A stretch of DNA of 64,000 bases from Vreelandella olivaria (lineage in GTDB: Bacteria; Pseudomonadota; Gammaproteobacteria; Pseudomonadales; Halomonadaceae): contig NZ_JALPZO010000088.1 in the NCBI RefSeq assembly GCF_023507745.1, positions 1 through 64,000 on the forward strand. Reading direction: 5' to 3'. Under the pieces are notes generated by a model. It searched no databases. It was not told the DNA's origin and saw nothing but the letters and a program-made list of their open reading frames with translations. Positions 59,177 through 64,000 of this stretch are shown here, piece after piece. Numbering within the stretch: the stretch's first letter is position 1; each line of letters begins with the position of its first letter. The position numbers were made by a program, and so were the translations under genes.

Positions 59177-60853
59177 ATGAGCGAAAGCTTTGCTGAACTG
59201 TTTGAACAGTCTCTTAACGACATCAACATGGAGCCAGGCGCTATTGTCGCGGCCCAGGTTGTCGACATTGATGGTGACTGGGTTACCGTCAACGCTGGTC
59301 TGAAATCTGAAGGTCAGATCCCCGCGGCACAATTCCGCGATGAAAATGGTGAATTAAACATCGCGATCGGCGACGACGTTCATGTTGCGCTGGAAGCCGT
59401 TGAAGATGGCTTCGGTGAAACACGTCTGTCCCGTGAAAAAGCCAAGCGCGCAGAAGCTTGGAAGATTCTGGAAGCAGCCTTCGAAAAAGACGAAATCGTC
59501 AAGGGCGTGATCAACGGTAAAGTTAAAGGCGGCTTCACTGTCGACGTCGACTCTATCCGTGCCTTCTTGCCGGGTTCTCTGGTTGACGTTCGTCCGGTTC
59601 GTGATACTGCGCACCTGGAAAACAAAGAGCTGGACTTTAAAGTCATCAAGCTTGATCCGAAGCGCAACAACGTTGTTGTATCGCGTCGTGCAGTGCTTGA
59701 AGCAGAGAACAGTGCCGAGCGCGAAGCGCTACTGGCAACGCTGCAGGAAGGTCAGCAGATTAAAGGTATCGTTAAGAACCTGACCGACTACGGCGCCTTC
59801 GTTGACTTGGGCGGTGTTGATGGCCTGCTGCACATCACCGATATGGCGTGGAAGCGCATCAAGCATCCGTCAGAAATCGTTGCGGTTGGCGATGAAATCA
59901 ACGTTAAAGTGCTGAAGTTTGACCGTGAGCGCAATCGCGTTTCTCTGGGTCTGAAGCAGCTTGGCGAAGATCCGTGGGTCAACATCAAAGAGCGTTATCC
60001 GGAAGGCACCAAAGTTCATGCTGTGGTCACTAACCTGACCGATTACGGCTGCTTTGCTGAGCTGGAAGAAGGCGTTGAAGGTCTGGTTCACGTTTCTGAA
60101 ATGGACTGGACCAACAAAAATATCCATCCGTCTAAAGTTGTCCAGGTGGGCGACGATGTTGACGTTATGGTTCTGGATATCGATGAAGAGCGCCGTCGTA
60201 TTTCTCTGGGTATCAAGCAGTGTACTGCTAACCCATGGGAAACATTTAACGCTGAATATAACAAGGGCGACCGCGTTTCAGGTACCATCAAGTCAATCAC
60301 TGACTTTGGTATCTTTATCGGCCTTGAAGGCGGTATCGATGGTCTGGTTCACCTGTCAGATATCTCCTGGACAGAGACTGGCGAAGAAGCGGTTCGCAAC
60401 TTCAAGAAAGGTGACGAAGCGGAAGCCGTTATTCTTTCCATCGACCCAGAACGCGAGCGCATCTCTTTAGGTATCAAGCAAATGGATTCTGATCCAGTTG
60501 CTGAATACCTGTCTGTTAACGACAAGGGCAGTATCGTTACTGGCCGTGTTGTTGAAGTAGACGCAAAAGAAGCTCACGTTGAGTTGGCAACTGATGTTAT
60601 CGCTATTCTGAAAGCCTCTGAAATCAGCGCGGATCGTGTCGAAGACGCACGCAACGTTCTGAACGAAGGCGACAGTGTTGAAGCGCGTATTGTCAACGTC
60701 GATCGTAAGAGCCGTCAGATTAACCTGTCGGTTAAAGCGAAAGAGCAGGACGATACCCGTCAGAACCTGAAGAAACTGCGTGAGCAGGAACCTGAAGCTG
60801 GTGGTCCAACCACCATTGGTGATCTGATCAAGCAGCAAATGGGACAAGACTAA
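59177..60853 (+). CDS. rpsA: 30S ribosomal protein S1
   Basis: A 558-residue mRNA-binding ribosomal protein made of six S1 domains. Repeats of the form [20 protein letters not shown] and LVHVSEMDW mark them; the N-terminal part ([21 protein letters not shown]) binds the ribosome. It follows cmk after 184 bases and so may have its own promoter. It uses codons typical of highly expressed genes. A strong terminator follows; ihfB, often next in relatives, is not present. Confidence 0.98.
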   Translation: MSESFAELFEQSLNDINMEPGAIVAAQVVDIDGDWVTVNAGLKSEGQIPAAQFRDENGELNIAIGDDVHVALEAVEDGFGETRLSREKAKRAEAWKILEAAFEKDEIVKGVINGKVKGGFTVDVDSIRAFLPGSLVDVRPVRDTAHLENKELDFKVIKLDPKRNNVVVSRRAVLEAENSAEREALLATLQEGQQIKGIVKNLTDYGAFVDLGGVDGLLHITDMAWKRIKHPSEIVAVGDEINVKVLKFDRERNRVSLGLKQLGEDPWVNIKERYPEGTKVHAVVTNLTDYGCFAELEEGVEGLVHVSEMDWTNKNIHPSKVVQVGDDVDVMVLDIDEERRRISLGIKQCTANPWETFNAEYNKGDRVSGTIKSITDFGIFIGLEGGIDGLVHLSDISWTETGEEAVRNFKKGDEAEAVILSIDPERERISLGIKQMDSDPVAEYLSVNDKGSIVTGRVVEVDAKEAHVELATDVIAILKASEISADRVEDARNVLNEGDSVEARIVNVDRKSRQINLSVKAKEQDDTRQNLKKLREQEPEAGGPTTIGDLIKQQMGQD

Positions 60854-60877
60854 TTAATTAATCTTTGTCTCTAAAGG

Positions 60878-60904
60878 CGCCGCCCAATTAGGGCGGCGTT
60901 TTTT
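60878..60904 (+). terminator. Terminator of rpsA
   Basis: An 8-bp GC stem (60878-60885 with 60891-60898, CGCCGCCC/GGGCGGCG), loop AATTA, then TTTTTT. Confidence 0.95.
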
Positions 60905-61142
60905 ATGGCTTTTATTGTGAGAAACAGCGTAGTAATTGTTTGTTATCTGCTAATTTAAAAGCTAAACTTTTAATTGTTCGCTAAGCTATGAAAATTGATT
61001 AGTAATTAGCACAAATTCAACTAGACTAGTTGTCAGCTAGCGTTTTTGCGGCAATAATGTGTCCGCATCCTGAACTAGTTAGGTATTGAGTTGGTCCACT
61101 GAATACCTTGTGCGTTTTAACCTAAGCAACATAGGAATCCCC

Positions 61143-61514
61143 ATGTCACTCTTAAACGAATATATTCAGAAAGAGCAGCAGCTAAAACAACTGCAAGAAG
61201 ATCTACAACGTCTGGAAGGTGATCAGCGCTTGAAAAGCGAGCTTGAATTTAAAGCTAAGCTTGAAGCACTGATGAATGAGTTTGGTAAACGTCCTTCGGA
61301 TGTTATTGCACTATTAGACCCGACGTCAGACCAGCGCAGTTCAAAAGCTCCTGCAGCATCAACGCGCCGTAAACGTCGCCTGAAAATTTATAAAAACCCC
61401 CACACTGGTGATGTCATCGAAACCCGTGGTGGTAATCATAAAGGTCTGCGTAGCTGGAAGGATGAGCATGGCGATGAAGCCGTGGAGTCCTGGCTGGTCC
61501 GCATGGAAGACTAA
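61143..61514 (+). CDS. mvaT: MvaT-type H-NS family nucleoid protein
   Basis: A 123-residue protein with an N-terminal oligomerising coiled coil (MSLLNEYIQKEQQLKQLQED) and a C-terminal DNA-binding domain KNPHTGDVIETRGGNHKGLR, which matches the MvaT/MvaU type known from pseudomonads. Such proteins silence A/T-rich and horizontally acquired genes and shape the nucleoid. The linker is short and basic (STRRKRRLKIYK). The ATG at 61143 is the family start; the open frame to 61086 adds unlikely residues. It is separated from rpsA by a terminator and is followed by its own terminator. The 5' region is A/T-rich. Confidence 0.9.
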   Translation: MSLLNEYIQKEQQLKQLQEDLQRLEGDQRLKSELEFKAKLEALMNEFGKRPSDVIALLDPTSDQRSSKAPAASTRRKRRLKIYKNPHTGDVIETRGGNHKGLRSWKDEHGDEAVESWLVRMED

Positions 61515-61522
61515 GCAATTTT

Positions 61523-61560
61523 AAACCGGCATTTCTAACGAGAAGTGCCGGTTTTGCTTT
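61523..61560 (+). terminator. Terminator of the mvaT-like gene
   Basis: A stem of about 14 bp (61523-61537 with 61541-61554, AAACCGGCATTTCT and near complement, one wobble) is followed by TTTTGCTTT. It lies nine bases after the stop. Confidence 0.9.
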
Positions 61561-61596
61561 TATCCGTCTCTGTATTATCAGCGGAGAGTGCACTGA

Positions 61597-62433
61597 CTAA
61601 GCTAATAGTGGTATCTGCAGCTCTAAATGATCTGGATGCCACAGCACTTTTGGCGCTTCCCCGCTAATATGAAAACGGTTTTGATGTCTGATAACCTGTA
61701 TCAACGTTGCTGACATTGCTTCCGATAATTCTGAAAAATCCTCGAAGCATGTTTTTGCATAGTAGTGAATGGGAATATCCACCCGTCGGTATGCCACTGG
61801 CAAGGCGAGGTGGGAGGCACTGTCTTTGGTTTTCAGATAGAGCCCGATATCTGTACGCGTCTGATGAGGGGCGGCTGCCTCCACTTCAAGTGCTTCTGCT
61901 TTCTCTGTTAATAAATCTGGCAGAGCCACTGTGGGGGTGGATGCGCCTAACTGCGCTTGTAAGCATTTGAGATGATTGGCATGGTAGGTCGTGCTTCCTA
62001 ATCCGCTTATATGTTCAGGCGCCTTGTAAAGACGCATTAAAATGGTTTGCCTGGGATGGCTCTTCTCAATCGTGATATTGAAACTGCGTCTAGGGAATGG
62101 TAAATGATGCATACCTGCTAATGCCTGCCGATAACTCCGTGGTGTAAGCTGGTAGCGACGCTGGAAAGCGCGTGAGAACGAAGAGTGATTAAGATAGCCG
62201 CAGCGTGAGGCAATATGCGCTATATTTTGTGAGGTAAGCGAGAGTAGAACGGCTGCTCGCTCCAGGCGCCTTTTTTCACGATAAGCGCCAGGCGATATAC
62301 TGAAACAGTGGCGAAATTGACGCCGTACTTGAGACGCTGAGTACCCAATGTGGTTGGCAAGGTCTTCGATACCAAGTGGTTTATCGAGTGTATCCTGCAG
62401 CCAGATCTCAGCTCGTGTCATTGCATTGAACAT
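61597..62433 (-). CDS. AraC-family regulator with GyrI-like effector domain
   Basis: This 278-residue protein has an N-terminal AraC-type double helix-turn-helix (TLDKPLGIEDLANHIGYSAS, then NIAHIASRCGYLNHSSFSRA) and a C-terminal GyrI-like/effector domain (about 125-275; NITIEKSHPRQTILMRLYK at its start). The layout resembles Rob and related multidrug-sensing regulators, in which the C-terminal domain binds small molecules. The ATG at 62433 follows GGGAGG seven bases upstream. No clear target gene lies beside it. It is convergent with the mvaT-like gene. Confidence 0.87.
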   Translation of the reverse strand: MFNAMTRAEIWLQDTLDKPLGIEDLANHIGYSASQVRRQFRHCFSISPGAYREKRRLERAAVLLSLTSQNIAHIASRCGYLNHSSFSRAFQRRYQLTPRSYRQALAGMHHLPFPRRSFNITIEKSHPRQTILMRLYKAPEHISGLGSTTYHANHLKCLQAQLGASTPTVALPDLLTEKAEALEVEAAAPHQTRTDIGLYLKTKDSASHLALPVAYRRVDIPIHYYAKTCFEDFSELSEAMSATLIQVIRHQNRFHISGEAPKVLWHPDHLELQIPLLA

Positions 62434-62469
62434 TATCTGGCCTCCCATGCGTGAGTCATACAGGTACAT

Positions 62470-62809
62470 GTATTATTTCACCTGTAATGCACCCTCCCGG
62501 TGCTAATTGATGCTGGTTACCTGGTGGGCAGTAGAATTAGCACTTACCCGCCAGATAGGGCTGTCGTTCTATGAGCGACCTTAATTTGATGTTGTTATTG
62601 AGTGTCACTATTCCAGCGGTAACCCGCCGGGCTCCAATTAGTAGTTGTAACCGCTGGTAACTGCGTTGCGGTGATGTCTTTATGCTGCTAATAGGGGGGC
62701 AAAGGCAAGTTTGCTCTGTGGGTTTACGCGTTTGTGCACAGTTTTTGTGAAAAATGGCCTGTTGAACAGGTGTGTCGACCATTTCAAGTAAGGTGTAAAT
62801 GAAACATCG
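62470..62809. other. Intergenic region with a Ter-like sequence (62635-62651)
   Basis: About 340 bases between the AraC gene and the 111-aa gene hold no convincing gene. At 62635-62651 the plus strand reads AATTAGTAGTTGTAAC, like E. coli Ter sites except that a T before the GTTGTAAC core is missing. An 8-bp inverted repeat (62613-62620 with 62650-62657) overlaps the end of this site, so it may belong to another structure. Confidence 0.35.
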
Positions 62810-63145
62810 ATGAAATATCAAAAGGTTCAAAAACAGCTGGACGAGCGTGAAAAGCTCCGTAAGTTTCGTGAGCTGGATGACGCCTTTGCGCAGGCATTGC
62901 GTCAGTTGGATGACCCTGAGAACAGTTTGGATATCCCTACAGGGCCTCCAGTACGCTCGCTGGCGGATTTAGAGGCTGATGATCAAGCGGCGCTGGCTCA
63001 GCAGCGTGAAAAGCTATTTAACGAGCGTTTTAAGGCACTGATCAGTGAGTATGACCTATCCGAGCGGGAGCTAAGCGAAGTGATACAGACGCTATTGGCT
63101 TATGGGCTGTGGGAATTGGATAAGACACCGACCATTGAAAGCTAA
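62810..63145 (+). CDS. Hypothetical helical protein (111 aa)
   Basis: A 111-residue protein with a charged, helical N-terminus (KYQKVQKQLDEREKLRKFRE) likely to form a coiled coil, a proline-containing middle (DIPTGPPVRS) and a helical C-terminus (YDLSERELSEVIQTLLAYGL). It is rich in Glu, Asp, Lys and Gln; no cysteine, TM or signal is present. I do not recognise the family. An AAGGTG site lies upstream at a rather long distance. It ends 12 bases before the convergent Tus-like gene. Confidence 0.55.
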   Translation: MKYQKVQKQLDEREKLRKFRELDDAFAQALRQLDDPENSLDIPTGPPVRSLADLEADDQAALAQQREKLFNERFKALISEYDLSERELSEVIQTLLAYGLWELDKTPTIES

Positions 63146-63157
63146 GGTAGTGATGCG

Positions 63158-64000
63158 TTAACGATAGCGGTAAATACGCAAACTGGGCAGAAAGGCTTCA
63201 TGCTCCAGTTTCTCATCGCGCCGTCTGGCTCTGGTTCGTTGGGTAGGCGGCTCAAGCGGTGGTACCTTGATATCGGGCAGTTGACGGTTAACGCCAGGCA
63301 CAATAAGTGGAAGGGCAATATTCATCGCCTGCCGGGTGTGCCCATCTGCCAACGGCTCGGTAAAGAATAAGTTAGCCCTTAGTAACGGCGCTTGTGACTG
63401 TACCTGAGCCAGTGGTTCGCTGCTCGGTATACTTGCCAGCCTGCGCAGCTGAATACGGATATGAGGTGCATCGGTATCCAGCTGCAACAGTCTGTGTTCA
63501 GCTTCCTGGACAGTCATCTTTTTAATAGAGCGGCCGCTGGTATACCAGGCAAAACGCACCCGTGATACAGGCACTGGGGAGATGGGAATGTGTCGCCAGC
63601 ACTGCTTGAGGTGTAGCCTGGCGTATCCGCTTTTGCGTAACACGTCATCAACATGGGGATGGCGCTGAGGTAAGCGCAGCTTTGCTTCATTAACAGATGC
63701 GGGGTGTGCCTGCTTGATACGCTGGAGCAACTCGCTGATGTGTGTTTTTGCTAGATTGATGGCATTAAATGCCGCGACTAACTCCTCATTCGCTGCGATT
63801 AGCGCAATATAGTTTCTTGTCTCACGCCCATCCTGACCTTGCTGGTGCCACATATCGAGTAATGCTTCACGTAACCAGTCGGACCCTGCTGGTTGTTGAA
63901 AGTGCCATGTAGGAGCCTGTTGTTGCTCATACAGAGTGACTGCCTGATCAATACGGATCATCAATTGGTCAAAGCAGCTCTCAAGCTCATAAAGCAACTG
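63158..64000 (-). CDS. tus: DNA replication terminus site-binding protein (Tus-like), cut by the right edge
   Basis: At least 280 residues; the frame is open to the window end, and the only start inside is a TTG at 63997, so the true start probably lies outside. Similarity to Tus is seen in the order of blocks: SRVRFAWYTSGRSIKKM (as in Tus LRFGWANKHIIKNL), then NLFFTEPLADGHTRQAMNIA with ALPLIVPG, and the C-terminal end FLPSLRIYRYR (Tus ends IPRLHLYVAD). Tus binds Ter sites and blocks replication forks in one direction, confining termination. This identification rests on remembered sequence, and the match is moderate. It is convergent with the 111-aa gene. Confidence 0.72.
   Translation of the reverse strand, partial: QLLYELESCFDQLMIRIDQAVTLYEQQQAPTWHFQQPAGSDWLREALLDMWHQQGQDGRETRNYIALIAANEELVAAFNAINLAKTHISELLQRIKQAHPASVNEAKLRLPQRHPHVDDVLRKSGYARLHLKQCWRHIPISPVPVSRVRFAWYTSGRSIKKMTVQEAEHRLLQLDTDAPHIRIQLRRLASIPSSEPLAQVQSQAPLLRANLFFTEPLADGHTRQAMNIALPLIVPGVNRQLPDIKVPPLEPPTQRTRARRRDEKLEHEAFLPSLRIYRYR

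Noticed and set aside
62537..62830. 97-codon open frame on the minus strand in the AraC/111-aa gap
   Set aside because: No ribosome-binding site or recognisable family; it overlaps the start of the 111-aa gene and the Ter-like site.

Overview
The window looks like a chromosomal segment of a gammaproteobacterium of the Halomonas type (Halomonadaceae). This is inferred from the gene order rsxABCDGE-nth, a gyrA-serC-pheA-tyrA/aroA fusion-cmk-rpsA block, an MvaT-type H-NS protein, a pyrophosphate-dependent phosphofructokinase and a Tus-like protein. Nearly all of it is well-packed housekeeping DNA. The exceptions are the first 1.9 kb and a few signalling islands.

Layout. 1-1900: a decayed accessory patch with a partial membrane ORF at the left edge, a frameshifted relic of a filamentous haemagglutinin/CdiA protein, and at least two broken small membrane-type genes; it resembles the debris of an orphan toxin/immunity array. 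1995-7360: groEL-groES (leftward, with a near-consensus sigma-32 promoter), fxsA, an SDR reductase, a predicted outer-membrane barrel and tRNA-Leu(UAG). 7448-20462: comF, srkA, folE, a succinate-semialdehyde dehydrogenase, then leftward purH, fis, dusB, prmA, accC, accB and dsbD. 20654-28330: ppa, a PP2C/kinase fusion with altered catalytic residues, PPi-PFK, rnt, argG, an HlyU-family protein and a DUF294 nucleotidyltransferase.

28341-39690 is a signalling and carbon-uptake island. A leftward, tightly overlapping operon encodes a receiver-only regulator, a membrane-anchored PAS protein fused to a DnaQ-type exonuclease, a small two-TM protein and an SLC5-transporter/histidine kinase; an EAL/HDOD protein follows. 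Divergent from it lies cstA, a cory-CC-star protein and an ArsA-family ATPase, then a convergent carbonic-anhydrase-like gene.

39714-50419 (leftward): nth, the six-gene Rnf/Rsx electron-transport operon, metG, a 93-aa hypothetical, an acyltransferase and rdgC. 50564-60853 (rightward): a thioesterase, gyrA, serC, pheA, tyrA-aroA, cmk and rpsA, which join DNA topology, serine and aromatic amino-acid synthesis, and translation. 61143-64000: an MvaT-like silencer, an AraC/GyrI regulator, an orphan 111-aa ORF and, cut by the right edge, a Tus-like replication-terminus protein with a Ter-like sequence nearby.

No rRNA, CRISPR array, insertion sequence or complete prophage was seen.
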